From Botryococcus braunii (lineage: Eukaryota; Chlorophyta; Trebouxiophyceae): a stretch of 48,959 nt of DNA. The position numbers and the translations under genes were made by a program. Below, in pieces: positions 10,468 to 20,739 of the stretch (within the stretch, counting starts at the first letter, position 1; each line of letters opens with the position of its first letter). The stretch spans positions 1-48,959 of the forward strand of contig MVGU01001738.1 in assembly GCA_002005505.1 (NCBI GenBank), given 5' to 3'. The notes beneath the pieces were generated by a model. That model searched no databases and had not been told where the DNA came from. It saw nothing but the letters and a program-made list of their open reading frames with translations.

Positions 10468-13400
10468 ATGTCGGCAGCTACTTTCACCACGTTGGTTACG
10501 TCGTATTGTGAGAAGTTGGGGGCGGCCAGCGATGTTGCCGAGCTTGATGCACTTGATCTCACGCTTGATAGTGACTACCCAAGGTTTCGTAGGAAGGATT
10601 TTGATGAACTGATGGCGAAGTGTAAGGTCGAGGTGGCGCGCGATAACTACGATGTCGGCGATCATACGGATCTGATCATTAGTTCGATTGCCCAGTTTTA
10701 TGTCGCTACTGTTAAATTTCTAAAGATAGGTGCTCTTGCTGCTTTTCGTCCTGTCTGGGCTACAAGTTATGCGCGAAAGGTTTTTATGACGGAGGTTGCT
10801 CGTGATCCTGCGGTGTCGCACAAGCTTCCGTCTAATGCGTTAGGCAAGCCGCCGGTGTTCACGGGAAATAACACTAGGCACTGGGTTGCTATTGTTAAGA
10901 ATTATGTTGAGGCACAGGGAATCAACGATGACCAGCAAAAGCTTCGCGTTGGCGTCTCATTTCTCTCTACAAGCATTCAGGGTCACTGGTCCTCGTATGT
11001 CGTAACCCATCCTTCCCCTACTTTCGAAGATTTTCAGCAATTCCTGTTTGATTTTTATGACAAGAATGTAGGGGTGACGGAGGCCCGCCGCCACTGGCAG
11101 GGGGTTCGTCAAGGTTCGAAGTCTGTTCAGGAGTATGCCTTGGCGTTTAACTCCGCCCTTGCCGACCTGAATTCCATGCCTGGTGGGGAGGTCACGGAGA
11201 ATGAGAAGGTTACGAATTTTCTGAATGGGTTGCGTGCATCGTTGCATTCTCAGTGTCGAATTAACCACAAAACTGGTCGTGCTTTCGATTCGTATATGGA
11301 GCTCTACCAGATCGCTCATGGGCTCGATGATACTGTCGCTGAAGGGTTTCGTTCGCGCGGTTCCGATATGTTTTCTTCGAATCACCATGCTTATCGTGGG
11401 TTTGGTCGTTTCGATCGTGGGTTTGGTCGTCCGCGCGGTGTGTTTAAGGCTCGTGGGTTTCGTGCTCGTGGTCGCGGTTTTGATCGTGGTGATCGCTCGC
11501 ATCATCGCCATGTCCCCAGTGCTCGTGGTCGCGGTTTTCATCATGGGTCTTTTCCATCCCAGTCCATGCCGCTCACTTGTTATGGGTGTGGCCTCCCTGG
11601 CCACAAGCAGTCCGAGTGCCCTATGACTCCCCGGTTCTCGCAAGGATCTGCGCAGGTACCGCAGGCCCCAGCACATCACGCCGGTCCCCCAAATTCTGGT
11701 CGCGGCAATGCACCGAGTGGGCGTGGATCCTCTCGTGGGCGTGGAAGCTTTGGCTGGTATGAAGACTTATCTTTCTCAAAACTTGTGGCTGCTCATGTTT
11801 GTTTGGAATGGGGACCTGGAATTGAAATCCTTGTTTGTGAAGATACCCCCAAAGTGAACATGCAAGATGGTCATGTGTATGCGTTCGTGCTTAAGCCCGA
11901 AAAAGCCCATGAAGTGCCCTCCGAGTATAATGCCCTGAAGAAGAATGCCCGTCAGATTGGCGCTTATTTTGTTTTGCCCAAACGAGTTGCTAAGGCAGTA
12001 AGTGTTGCTCCCCTTTTAAAAAGTAAAGAGAGAATTATGGAGGGGAGGCGCAACGAAAGTGTAGCTTTGAAAAGTGCGCATGGGGAAGAGAGAATTGTGG
12101 CTCCATGGTCTTTTGAAGTGTGGTATGACAAGAAGAGGCCCAGTATATCAATGGTGAGAAAAGAACACCCCGAAGCGCAAATGGTCTTGCGCGGTATGGT
12201 TGCAGGGGCAACCGCTGATTGTGCAGTTGATACCGGGGGAGAACTCTCATTCATCTCGGCAGAATTTCTGAAGAAAGTGAACATAACCCCGCAACAAGTG
12301 GATGAATTGGAAGTGGAAGTGGCCACGGGTGACATTGCGAAAGTGGTGCATCAAGTGAAGTTGAAAACAGTTTTCAAGTCTTTGCCTTGTGTCCATACTT
12401 ATTATGTGCTACCAAAATTGGCTGGTGACTGTGATGTCTTGTTGGGCATGGATTTCCTTAAGCGTTATAAGGCCAAGATTGATGTAGCGGAAGATACGTG
12501 TACATTTTGGAACAGAGGGCGAGGCGTGATTGTTAAGTCCATTTCTGCTACTGCAAAGAGCGCTAGAAAGAAGTCCCCTGTCATCTCTGCGAGGCATTTG
12601 GCGCGCTGTATGAAGCAAGGCTGTCCAGTGTTTGTGGGCATGGTAAGCAAGAATGAAGGGCATGATAACGAGACACGCTCGGATGAGCAAGGGCATGAAC
12701 ATGTTGATAGGCAAGAGGGCAACGAAGCGCGTAACGAAGGGCATAGCGATTATGATCATGATGTTAAAGAGTTCGAACCTGCTTTTGGGCCTACAAACAA
12801 GGCCGATGTCCCTTCTGATAAAAGTGGATTGAATCACCCCATTTGTCAACATCTTCGTGCTGAGTTCAGTGATGTCTTTTCTGAGAAATTAGAAGGCCTA
12901 CCTCCTGACAGACATCTGTTCCACACTATCCCATTGTATAGTGAACATGTTCCTCCATCCCGACCTGGTTACCGTTTAGCTTTGCCTGAGTTGCAAGAAG
13001 CACAGAGACAGGTTGCTGAACTTCTTGAGCAGGGATTGATTCAACCAAGTTGCAGTCCGTTTAGCAGCCCTGTTCTGTTTGTGAAGAAAAAGGATGACAC
13101 GTTGCGTATGGTTATCGACTATCGTGCGTTAAACCGCATTACTGTCCCTGATCGTTATCCTCTCCCGCGGATTGATGAGTTGCTTGATAAACTGCAAGGT
13201 GCTGTGTGCTTTACAAGTCTTGATTTACTCTTTGCCTATCACCAAATTCGCTTGCAAGAGGAAGATGTTCCCAAAACTGCTTTCCGTGTCCCTTTTGGCC
13301 ATTATGAGTTCAAAGTTCTACCCTTCGGTTTGACAAATGCCCCCGCTACTTTTCAACGTATGATGAATCGCGTATTCCATGACTTTGTGGCTGAAGGCTT

Positions 13401-14655
13401 TGTGGTAGTGTACCTTGATGATGTTTTGATCTTCTTTATAACCGAGGAAGAGCATAAACAGCATTTGCAAAAAGTTTTCGAGCGCCTACGTGAAGAGAAA
13501 TTGTTTGTGAAGCTAAAGAAGTGTTCTTTTTGTCAGCCTGAACTACGCTATCTTGGCTTTATTGTGGGGAAGCATGGAATCAAGATTGATCCGGATAAAG
13601 TCGCAGCAGTGTTGAAGTGGGTCGTACCGACGACGGCCACTGAGATACGACAGTTTTTGGGCCTCTGCAATTTTTCGCGGAAATTTGTGCAAGGCTATAG
13701 TCAACTTGCTGCCCCGTTGAATCACTTATTGCGAAAAGGTGTCCCTTGGCTGTGGACTGATGCATGTCAAAAAGCGTTTGATGGGTTGAAGTGGGGCATC
13801 ACAAATGCCCCAGTGTTGGCAATTCCTGATCTCTCCCCGAATGTGCCTAAGTTTCGGGTAGTGTGTGATGCCTCAAAGAATGGTGTTGGTGCTGTGCTTG
13901 AGCAAAATGGACGCCCATGTGCCTATATGAGCCGGAAATTTTCTGATGCCGAGAGAAATTATCATGTCACTCAGCAAGAGTTGGCTGCAGTGTGTATGGC
14001 ATTAACTGATTGGCGATGTTATCTCCTTGGGAAACCCTTTGAAGTGGTCACTGATCATGCAGCAAACACGTTTTTGCCGTCCCAATCGGTTTTGAGCCTT
14101 CGGCAAGCCAGGTGGTCGGAGTTGCTCCAGATGTACTCTATAGAGTGGAAGTATGAGCCCGGTCGTACTAATGTTGCGGACCCTTTGAGTAGGAATCCAG
14201 CGTTCGTCGTTAGTTCTTTGGTGCACACTCCTAGAGGCTCTGTTCAGCATAGGGCCGCGATGGGGGGGCGCGGCATAGGTCATCGTATTAGGTGTGCTGT
14301 ACTTACGCGCAAGGGGGCGCGTTCCACTGGAGGCGGTCCGGCCCCGCCATTAGGTGGGGTGGTCCCTGGAGCAGCAAGTGACTGGGGCGACGCGTGCCCG
14401 GATGGGTTCACCATGTGGTGCCCCGAGGGGGAAGACTGGTTGCACCGCATACGGACCGCGTATGAGAAGGATCATCTTCTAAGGGATGGGCGTAAAAGAC
14501 AAAGAGCGAAGTTGGTCGCTAAAGATGGTTACTGGTTCCGTGAAAAGCAATGTATGTTCCCGAAATGGCAGATGGTAAAGATAAAGAGCTCAAAGAAGCC
14601 ATTCTCAAAGAAAACCATGAAGTGCCACAGGCTGGCCATGTGTGGGCCGGACTAA
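10468..14655 (+). CDS. Gypsy E Gag-Pol polyprotein (truncated by frameshift)
   Basis: One long frame of about 1395 residues. I start at the ATG at 10468 (MSAATF), because the frame upstream of it lacks an obvious start. Gag has a retrotransposon capsid domain, an Arg/Gly-rich region and a CCHC knuckle CYGCGLPGHKQSEC (residues ~371-384). The protease has DTGG at ~588-591. RT has [33 protein letters not shown] and YLDD at ~982-985. RNase H has VVCDASKNGVGAVLEQ (Asp ~1134) and TDHAANTFL. The frame ends shortly after entering the pre-integrase region because of an indel near 14560. Gag and Pol are fused without a frameshift site. Confidence 0.93.
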   Translation: MSAATFTTLVTSYCEKLGAASDVAELDALDLTLDSDYPRFRRKDFDELMAKCKVEVARDNYDVGDHTDLIISSIAQFYVATVKFLKIGALAAFRPVWATSYARKVFMTEVARDPAVSHKLPSNALGKPPVFTGNNTRHWVAIVKNYVEAQGINDDQQKLRVGVSFLSTSIQGHWSSYVVTHPSPTFEDFQQFLFDFYDKNVGVTEARRHWQGVRQGSKSVQEYALAFNSALADLNSMPGGEVTENEKVTNFLNGLRASLHSQCRINHKTGRAFDSYMELYQIAHGLDDTVAEGFRSRGSDMFSSNHHAYRGFGRFDRGFGRPRGVFKARGFRARGRGFDRGDRSHHRHVPSARGRGFHHGSFPSQSMPLTCYGCGLPGHKQSECPMTPRFSQGSAQVPQAPAHHAGPPNSGRGNAPSGRGSSRGRGSFGWYEDLSFSKLVAAHVCLEWGPGIEILVCEDTPKVNMQDGHVYAFVLKPEKAHEVPSEYNALKKNARQIGAYFVLPKRVAKAVSVAPLLKSKERIMEGRRNESVALKSAHGEERIVAPWSFEVWYDKKRPSISMVRKEHPEAQMVLRGMVAGATADCAVDTGGELSFISAEFLKKVNITPQQVDELEVEVATGDIAKVVHQVKLKTVFKSLPCVHTYYVLPKLAGDCDVLLGMDFLKRYKAKIDVAEDTCTFWNRGRGVIVKSISATAKSARKKSPVISARHLARCMKQGCPVFVGMVSKNEGHDNETRSDEQGHEHVDRQEGNEARNEGHSDYDHDVKEFEPAFGPTNKADVPSDKSGLNHPICQHLRAEFSDVFSEKLEGLPPDRHLFHTIPLYSEHVPPSRPGYRLALPELQEAQRQVAELLEQGLIQPSCSPFSSPVLFVKKKDDTLRMVIDYRALNRITVPDRYPLPRIDELLDKLQGAVCFTSLDLLFAYHQIRLQEEDVPKTAFRVPFGHYEFKVLPFGLTNAPATFQRMMNRVFHDFVAEGFVVVYLDDVLIFFITEEEHKQHLQKVFERLREEKLFVKLKKCSFCQPELRYLGFIVGKHGIKIDPDKVAAVLKWVVPTTATEIRQFLGLCNFSRKFVQGYSQLAAPLNHLLRKGVPWLWTDACQKAFDGLKWGITNAPVLAIPDLSPNVPKFRVVCDASKNGVGAVLEQNGRPCAYMSRKFSDAERNYHVTQQELAAVCMALTDWRCYLLGKPFEVVTDHAANTFLPSQSVLSLRQARWSELLQMYSIEWKYEPGRTNVADPLSRNPAFVVSSLVHTPRGSVQHRAAMGGRGIGHRIRCAVLTRKGARSTGGGPAPPLGGVVPGAASDWGDACPDGFTMWCPEGEDWLHRIRTAYEKDHLLRDGRKRQRAKLVAKDGYWFREKQCMFPKWQMVKIKSSKKPFSKKTMKCHRLAMCGPD

Positions 14656-14752
14656 AATGTTGGAGAAAATACAACGGTATTTTTGGTGGCCGAAGCTGAG
14701 GGAAGGTGTTTAAGATTTTCTTCGCGTTTGCGATGCGTGCCAGCGCAACAAG
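14560..14752 (+). pseudogene. Gypsy E integrase zinc-binding region, disrupted
   Basis: After the frameshift near 14560 the HHCC integrase N-terminus continues in another frame. H..GHVGRTKMLEKIQRYFWWP ends near 14700, then RVCDACQRNK follows in the frame of the integrase core. A TAA at 14711..14713 interrupts that second part. The CxxC pair of the zinc finger (CDAC) is at about 14729..14740. Confidence 0.8.
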
Positions 14753-15817
14753 GTGGATACCTCACTGCCAGCTGGTCTGCTGCAGCCTCTACCAATTCCT
14801 TCACGAAGGTGGGAAAGCATCTCCATGGATTTTATTACTGACTTACCCAAAACGGTGAACGGGAATGATGCTATCCTTGTGGTTGTGGACAGACTGTCTA
14901 AATATGCGCATTTCATCCCAACAACTGATCAGCTGTCTGCTGAAGGTCTTGCTGATGTGTTTGTGGATCGTGTGTTCAAGCTGCACGGTATGCCTAAAGA
15001 GGTGTTGACTGATCGCGGAACGGTGTTCACGAGTGCCTTCACTAAAGCGTTGTTTAAAATTTTGGGCACGAGGTCTGTCTTTTCAACGGCTTATCATCCA
15101 CAGACTGATGGCCAAACTGAGCGTGTGAATCGCATTGTGGAAGACATGTTGCGGCATTATGTTAGTCCTACACAACATGATTGGGATGTGCATGTGCCAG
15201 CCACACAATTCGCTTATAACAATGCTTATCAAGAATCCGTTCGCACAACTCCATTCCGGTTGGTGTATGGGGAGGATCCTATTGAGCCTTTTGCAGTGAT
15301 TTCTGGGACCACTTTTCCGTCGGCTAAAAGATTTGCTATAAAGTTGCATGATGATCTCGCGTTAGCGAAGCGCAACCTGATTGAGGCACAAGATAGGCAG
15401 CGCACTTATGCTAACCAGGGGCGCAGACATGTTGAGTATGAAGTTGGGCAAGAAGTACTCTTGTCCACTAAGAATATTCGTTGGAAGCATCCTGGCACCA
15501 AGAAGTTTTTGCCTCGTTTCATTGGGCCATTCAAGATTTTGGCTAGAATTGGCGCTGTTGCATATCGGCTGGAGTTGCCTGATGAATACACCATTCACAA
15601 TGTGTTTCATGTGTCGCTGTTGAAGCCATATCATAAGGGTGTCAATGTGGCTCCCTCACCTCCGCCAGATTGGATTGATGGTGATTGGGAATACGAGGTG
15701 GAGTGTATTTTGATGCATCGAGAGAAGAACGCTGCGCACCATGCGCCAAAGAAAGAATACTTGGTAAAATGGAAAGGCTACGGGCCTGAGCGAAACTCAT
15801 GGGAACCAGAAGCATGA
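14753..15817 (+). pseudogene. Gypsy E integrase core and chromodomain
   Basis: DDE integrase: MDFITDLPKT (first Asp), then LTDRGTVFTS (second Asp) and [13 protein letters not shown] (Glu). The GPY/F-like region follows (PRFIGPFKILARIGAVAYRLELP, then HNVFHVSLLKPY). The C-terminus is a chromodomain (YEVECILMHRE, then EYLVKWKGYGPERNSWEPEA), which in chromoviruses binds methylated histone tails and steers insertion. A TGA at 15815..15817 stops the frame, but it stays open for about 40 more codons (IEHAQEVVQEYW), so the stop is a mutation inside the chromodomain helix. Confidence 0.92.
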
Positions 15818-16407
15818 TTAATAGAACATGCCCAAGAGGTTGTCCAGGAGTACTGGGCTGGTCGCGCTCTCAATGAGAAGGTGGGAACACGGAAGCGCAC
15901 GAATGGTGTCGCGGCTGCAGGCAACGGTACTTAGAAGCGAAGTAATGCGCATGCCTCAGCAACTACGAATACTGCGCCTAAGACGAGGCGGACTTAGACA
16001 CGGAGAGGCGATCTTTTCCTGCACTTGTTTGTTGCGGGTACAGCATGGCTGCCCGCCGGGGGGAGGGAGAAGGGCTTAGTTGCTCCCCGCGTGTCACCCC
16101 GTTGTTATACAAGTGGGAAGTTCAGTACGGTGAGCTGTATAGCGCGCGCATGATGTTAAGTGTAGATCATCGATCCACTTTGAAGCCCGCCATGACAATT
16201 TCAAGCAATGAATGATGATGAACAAAGCTCACTGACGTACCCTGGCGTACCTCACTATTGGAGGCTCAACAAATTTGTCGCCTAAGCTATGTGTGTAAAA
16301 AAATATTGTTGCTTGAGTGTAGACGGCATGTACACTGCTTGAAGAACTCTTACCTTACAGAGTCTTGCTCGTGATGACTGCTCTGATGTGAGCGAGGACG
16401 CTCCCAT
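15818..16407 (+). other. Gypsy E 3' tail and 3' untranslated region
   Basis: The first ~125 bases continue the chromodomain tail frame after its stop. The remaining ~460 bases hold no ORF or motif I recognise before the polypurine tract. Confidence 0.6.
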
Positions 16408-16424
16408 GTAGGGGAGGGGGAAGT
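16408..16424 (+). promoter_or_regulatory. Polypurine tract of gypsy E
   Basis: GTAGGGGAGGGGGAAGT directly abuts the 3' LTR, as expected for plus-strand priming. Confidence 0.85.
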
Positions 16425-16626
16425 TGTAACGGCAGGAAGCTGCCACGTCCTGAAATGTGTAGGATTTTGGGCAGGAAGCTGCCAGGTCCTGAAATGAAGG
16501 TTCTGGAAAGTGGCACGCGTCTTGGCGTCGAAGGAAGTCCCGGTGCTGACCGGCTTGTAGCAGATTCCGCTGAATGCTCTAACCTGACTGGTGTCTCGTC
16601 TCTCTCTCTCTTCCTTTGCCACTATA
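16425..16626 (+). repeat. 3' LTR of gypsy E
   Basis: 202 bp, matching the 5' LTR except for about three substitutions (in the two GGTCCTGAAATG copies and in the CTTGTAACAG segment). Followed by CACAG at 16627..16631. Confidence 0.95.
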
Positions 16627-16631
16627 CACAG

Positions 16632-18631
16632 GTACCTCCCGAGGAGCTTTTGTAATTATGAGAATTTCCACACTGTCTGAGCTCCTGGTTCACCTCCACA
16701 TTCTCACTCTTACATACCACTTGGGGCTCAGGCTCCAAGGGTCTCTCACAAGCAGCCGAGGAAGGACACTGTGTAATGCCTGGCTTCCCCTCATTCTCAT
16801 ATTGGGAGAGTCCAGAACTCTCACACGTTGCCACATCAGGATGTGACCTCTCACCACTTACAGTATCCTCCCATGCACAGGTACCTCTCAGCCTGCACTG
16901 GTAATTTGGTACACTCTCACATTGTCTGTGCAGCTGATTCACCTCCTCACCATGTCTCTTACATGGGTACTGGGAGGCAGTCCCAGTACTGCTCTCACAT
17001 GCATTGCTGGCTGTCCCTGAGAAGTTGGAGAGGCACCTCTCAGGTGTGTGGCTGTCACCACTGTCCCTCCCCTGTACCCGTTGCAGGAGAAGGGAGCCAG
17101 CCTCTCTCAAGTCAGATTCATCCCTTACAAACAACTCATTCACTGGACAGGACCCTTCCATGCAACTCAGCTTCCCGGGACCATTCTCAGCCAATTCTGT
17201 GGCTGCTCCTCTCACAGCACTAACATTCAGGACATTTCTCTCATGGTGAAGTCCCTCTGCCTGCACTTCCCCTGGTCCCAGTGACGGTATGTCACTTTCA
17301 GTAATCCCCTCTTCTCCCTTGCTCTCTCCCATCTCCTGTGACAGCAAGAGTTCTCTGGCTTGAGTACGTTGCTCAAATCTTTGGGCTCTGGTTAAGCCAT
17401 CAGAAGATAAATTAGAATTCTTCAGCGCTGCAGGTCTTAGCAGCTCCTGTGCTCGCAGCATTTGTTGCTGTCGTTCGTTGTCAAAAGGAGTGCCACGAGC
17501 CAGCTCCAGTGCTGCTTCAATGGTTTGCCGGATTTCCTGCGGGTCTCCCTCTCTTTGGTGATCAGGCTCGGGCTCAGCCTTCTCAGAGGATCTTGGGCCG
17601 TCTGGAACAAGGGCCGGCTGTGGATTACAGGCTGGCTCTGCCTCGTAGTCTGCTTCCTGGGTATCTACCTCAGTAGGACTCGGACTGGGAGAGGTAACTG
17701 ACACAGGGAACTGACGGGAAACGTGGTTCTCAGAGGGACTGGGGCACTGGAACTCCAGGGATTGGGTTGGAAGGGCACCCATGCCCACTCTGGTAGCTCC
17801 CCTGAGATGTTCCACAAAGACAACATCCCTACTCTCTCTCCATACCCCTCCACCCATGTATATGCGGTAGGCTTTGGAAGATGCAGAATATCCTGTGAGC
17901 ATGCCTGGAGCCGTTTTCGGAGCAAAGACAGGTCTCTGCACATCTGGTACGTGAACATAAGCCAGGCAGCCCCAAGTGCGCAGGAGTGAAACATCAGGCT
18001 TGTAACCCCAAAATAATTCAAGAGGAGTAAGGTTCCTGCCTGAACAAGGGCCCATATTGAGTAGGGTAGAAGCTGTCTCGAGCGCCTCCTTCCATAGGGT
18101 TGGGCTTGCTGCTGCAAAGGCAAGGATAGTCCTGGTTCTCTCCTTCAGCGTGCGGTTTGCTCGTTCAGCTACTCCATTTTGCTGTGGGGTGTAGGGGGCT
18201 GAAGTCTCCAGTTTAGTGCCCTGAGACGCACAGAACTCCTTGAATTTGGCGTTAATAAATTCTGTGCCCCGATCACATCTGATGCACTTCACTGTAGTTT
18301 TCCTTTGGGTTTGCCAGTACACTAGGAGGTCTCTGACAGCAGCACTTATGGTATCTTTGGATTTTACCGGAATGACAGCTTTCCACTGTGAGGATTCATC
18401 CACCACTGTAACCCACAGACGTTCCCCAGTAATGGCTGCAGGAGTGATGGGACCCACTGTGTCAATGTGCACCCTGTCAAGAGGTTCAAGGGCAGGTCTG
18501 CTGCTAATCCCGAATGAGGGTCTGGCTGTCTTTCCCTCGATACAAGCCTCACAGTGCACAGGACAATTATCACAGGGAAACAGGGAAGTGTCAATTCCAG
18601 TCACCAGTTCTTCCTTTGCAAGGCGCTGCAT
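16632..18631 (-). pseudogene. Copia B GAG-pre-integrase, integrase and linker
   Basis: Long open frame of about 665 residues of B pol. The GAG-pre-integrase part has the CxxC pairs CDNC and CEAC. The integrase core follows: HIDTVGPITPAAITGERLW (Asp), CIRCDRGTEFINAKF (Asp) and PQQNGVAERANRTLKE (Glu). Next come LTPLELFWGYKPD and RTWGCLAYVHVP, then a roughly 350-residue Ser/Glu/Pro-rich linker towards RT. Gypsy E interrupts the linker at 16626/16632. The frame is the same as the protease segment on the right; only a TAA at 18638..18640 separates them. Confidence 0.93.
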
Positions 18632-18637
18632 CCATGG

Positions 18638-19366
18638 TTATCCTGGGTGCCCCATCCTGCTGTGCCACAAGTAGCGTCTGGAACAGTTGTGGGACATGTT
18701 GCTGGGTTTTGAGGTCTTGGCTGCATTGGCAGTTAGTTTGGGGTGACTACTTCCCCTGACAGCCACTAATCGGTGGATATAGTACAGTCCCATTTCAGCA
18801 ACAACAGAGACCCTCCAGTTGTTTGGACCACTGACATGCACGAATGCCCCAACACTGTCTGTGTGGAATACTGCACCATCCCTCAAGGCAGCTGAAACTG
18901 ACAGAATATTTGTACTGGCTGAAGGGACACACTGCACGTGGTGAATCCACAAAGGAATGCCTTGGGGGCTCAAAACACAGACTGATCCGGATGCAATAAT
19001 GCTACCTGTGGCATCAGAGGTTGCTAGATGCAAGGGAATTGGTTTGGAATGGACCGTGGGATTATGCAGTAAGGCTGGGTCATTTACAAGATGGACTGAT
19101 GCTCCACTATCCACCAGCCAGGAATGCAGAGGGAGTTTGCGAGAAGTCTGGTCCAAGATATTATGGGACACTGCATAGGGCCTACCTTCAGGTGGGGGAG
19201 GAGGAGGAGCAGGAGGTTGGAACCAGGCAGGGAAGGCATCTGTCTGAGGGTGAGCCATCTGAGCTGCAGGTGGGGGAAGACCTCCCATTTGCGGCTGTCC
19301 CTGGGTCCACATACCCTGCAGCTGCTGCACTGCTGCCACAACGTTTCTCTGGGTCTCCTCATCTCT
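18638..19366 (-). pseudogene. Copia B aspartic protease
   Basis: B pol segment after Gag. A Gln/Pro-rich spacer is followed by the retropepsin site WLVDSGASVHLVND, the flap-region word LHLATSDATG, and LWHSRMGHPG at the start of the GAG-pre-integrase domain. It ends at a TAA (18638..18640) and then continues in the same frame. Its right edge at 19366 is the inversion breakpoint. The missing N-terminal continuation (gag ending CKYCNKKGHYWRDCRKR) is on the plus strand at 21535..21591, and joining the two keeps the frame. Confidence 0.9.
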
Positions 19367-19434
19367 GCGCTGGAGCTGCACCGGGCGCTGGAGCAGCACC
19401 AGGAGTGGGAGCTGGAGCATCTGCTGATGGTCAG
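19367..19434 (+). pseudogene. Inverted 68-bp piece of A2 gag
   Basis: Reverse complement of family-A gag, matching A1 at about 3568..3635 with two or three differences. It carries GTCAG, the B target-site duplication, at 19430..19434, right against the B 5' LTR. It restores the missing stretch of A2 gag between 7692 and 21592 and shows that the region is inverted. Confidence 0.88.
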
Positions 19435-20125
19435 TGTTGTGTTAGATTATTTATTTGTGCCTTTCCCTCAGAGGAGTAATAGTGGCAATTCCGCCAGTGA
19501 CAATAATAAGACACCAACATGACGGAAAGATAACCTCTCGGTAGTTAGCATGTGTTTGAAAGTGGATAAACATAACGCAAGTGACAGACACGTTTGTTGC
19601 AAGTTGGTAGTGGTGGCTGCTCGAGTTGGTCAGGCACTTGATTGGGACTTCACAAGCACGTCGGGTGTTTACTTAACGTCACCAATCAGTCCTGGATTGT
19701 TAATGTCCTTGGCTCTACTTCACAACGAACAAGTAGAGAGGACCGTAACTAACACCCTCCGTGCTGCCACCACACAGGTAACGTAATGGTGAACTGAATA
19801 GAACATATGAGGCTCTGTAAGCCATTAGAATATCATGTTAGGTGTATGGGCTTGACGTTCTGAGCATCGGACAATGAGCTTGTTGTTATCAGAGTGAGAA
19901 CTGATTAGGGCAGTTTGAATTCCGTTGTTATGAGAGAACGAGAGAGCAGCTTGTAAGACTTGATTGGGACTTCACAAGCACGTCGGGTGTTTACTTAACG
20001 TCACCAATCAGTCCTGTATTGTTAATGTCCTTGGCTCTACTTCACAACAAACAAGTAGAGAGGACCGTAACTAACACCCTCCGTGCTGCCACCACACAGG
20101 AATACGCCCAGCCCATAACCTAACA
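19435..20125 (+). repeat. 5' LTR of copia B (inverted)
   Basis: 691 bp, TGTTGTGTTAG to CCTAACA, reverse complement of 7693..8383. It contains the 143-bp direct duplication at 19636..19778 and 19958..20100. The last bases GCCCATAACC plus TAACA are complementary to the primer-binding site that follows. Confidence 0.92.
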
Positions 20126-20137
20126 GGTTATGGGCCC
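20126..20137 (+). promoter_or_regulatory. Half-tRNA primer-binding site of copia B
   Basis: GGTTATGGGCCC abuts the 5' LTR with no spacer and is complementary to the anticodon arm of initiator tRNA-Met. A perfect 10-bp hairpin is possible between 20111..20120 and 20126..20135, with loop TAACA. Confidence 0.87.
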
Positions 20138-20191
20138 ACCACTCACCCGTTGAGTGTGGGTGGCTCTACAACCGGAGGGAGCTAAAGCTGA

Positions 20192-20689
20192 ATGGCCAGG
20201 AAGAGGAAGGCAAAGCAGACGGCTCGTAAGACGACCTGCTTGAACGTTCCTGCCCACCTGAGAACCGGACCTCCTTCTTACAACGATCGCATCAGAAACG
20301 GAGGACTGCAAGGCTGCCGCACCCCAGACGAACGGGCAATCATCGTGAAAGACTTCGTGTTCCACCTCTACGCAGGACGTCCACTTACTCTGCCCGAGGG
20401 GTTTGTCTCAAGATTCCCCACGTATCCTGCTTACAAGTTCACTCCTTGGGAAGTGTCCTTTGTTAATTTGGAGCCAGGATTTTTCACAAGGGAGAAGTTT
20501 CGAAAATATTGCAAAGCACAGCAGTGGATCAACAGAGAACAAGAATTTGCAGAACACTCAGCGTACCAGTCAGTTGAGGCAGCATTGGCAGTGCTTCCTC
20601 CAAAAGTGTTTCAAGATTGCTTGATTCAGGACATTCGCGACGAGTCTGATTGGGAGATAGATTCCGAGCTTGCAGACACTGTGACGTGA
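20192..20689 (+). CDS. Leader ORF of copia B, unknown 165-residue protein
   Basis: An intact 165-residue frame in the 5' leader of B, 54 bp after the primer site and 50 bp before the Gag ATG. I do not recognise it. The N-terminus is basic (MARKRKAKQTARK), suggesting nucleic-acid or nuclear targeting. The middle is rich in aromatics and Pro (GFVSRFPTYPAYKFTPWEV), and the C-terminus is acidic (IRDESDWEIDSELAD). There is no zinc finger or membrane segment. Family A has no equivalent frame in its leader. Typical copia elements have no gene upstream of gag, so this may be a captured host fragment or an accessory protein. It would be first on the genomic RNA. Its survival while pol has several stops is suggestive but not proof of selection. 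Confidence 0.55.
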   Translation: MARKRKAKQTARKTTCLNVPAHLRTGPPSYNDRIRNGGLQGCRTPDERAIIVKDFVFHLYAGRPLTLPEGFVSRFPTYPAYKFTPWEVSFVNLEPGFFTREKFRKYCKAQQWINREQEFAEHSAYQSVEAALAVLPPKVFQDCLIQDIRDESDWEIDSELADTVT

Positions 20690-20739
20690 TTGGGTGGGAA
20701 TGTTCCTAATTTCTGTGAACAATACTCTGATTTGTAAAA

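Larger units (their letters stand above)
10214..16626 (+). mobile_element. Full-length chromodomain Ty3/gypsy element E
   Basis: A 6.4-kb chromovirus-type element with all structural parts: 202-bp LTRs at both ends, primer-binding site, Gag-Pol, integrase with chromodomain, polypurine tract and perfect 5-bp target-site duplications (CACAG). The LTRs differ at about three positions, so it inserted fairly recently. It is inside copia B pol. Coding is broken by a frameshift near 14560, a TAA at 14711..14713 and a TGA at 15815..15817, so this copy is probably not autonomous. A solo LTR of the same family lies at 24477..24677. Confidence 0.95.
7693..19434 (-). mobile_element. Copia B (minus-strand part; 5' end inverted to 19435..21591)
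   Basis: A Ty1/copia element distinct from family A. Its 3' LTR is 7693..8383, followed by a polypurine tract, RNase H and RT (8454..10208), the E insertion (10214..16626), then integrase and protease (16632..19366). Its gag, leader, primer site and 5' LTR now lie on the plus strand at 19435..21591 because of a small inversion; 19367..19434 is A2 gag. The target-site duplication is CTAAC at 7688..7692 and GTCAG (reverse complement of CTGAC) at 19430..19434. Both LTRs are 691 bp. Confidence 0.88.

Noticed and set aside
20101..20140. A tRNA-Met gene or fragment
   Set aside because: Only the 12-nt anticodon-arm complement is present, exactly at the LTR border; it is a primer-binding site, and no cloverleaf can be built.
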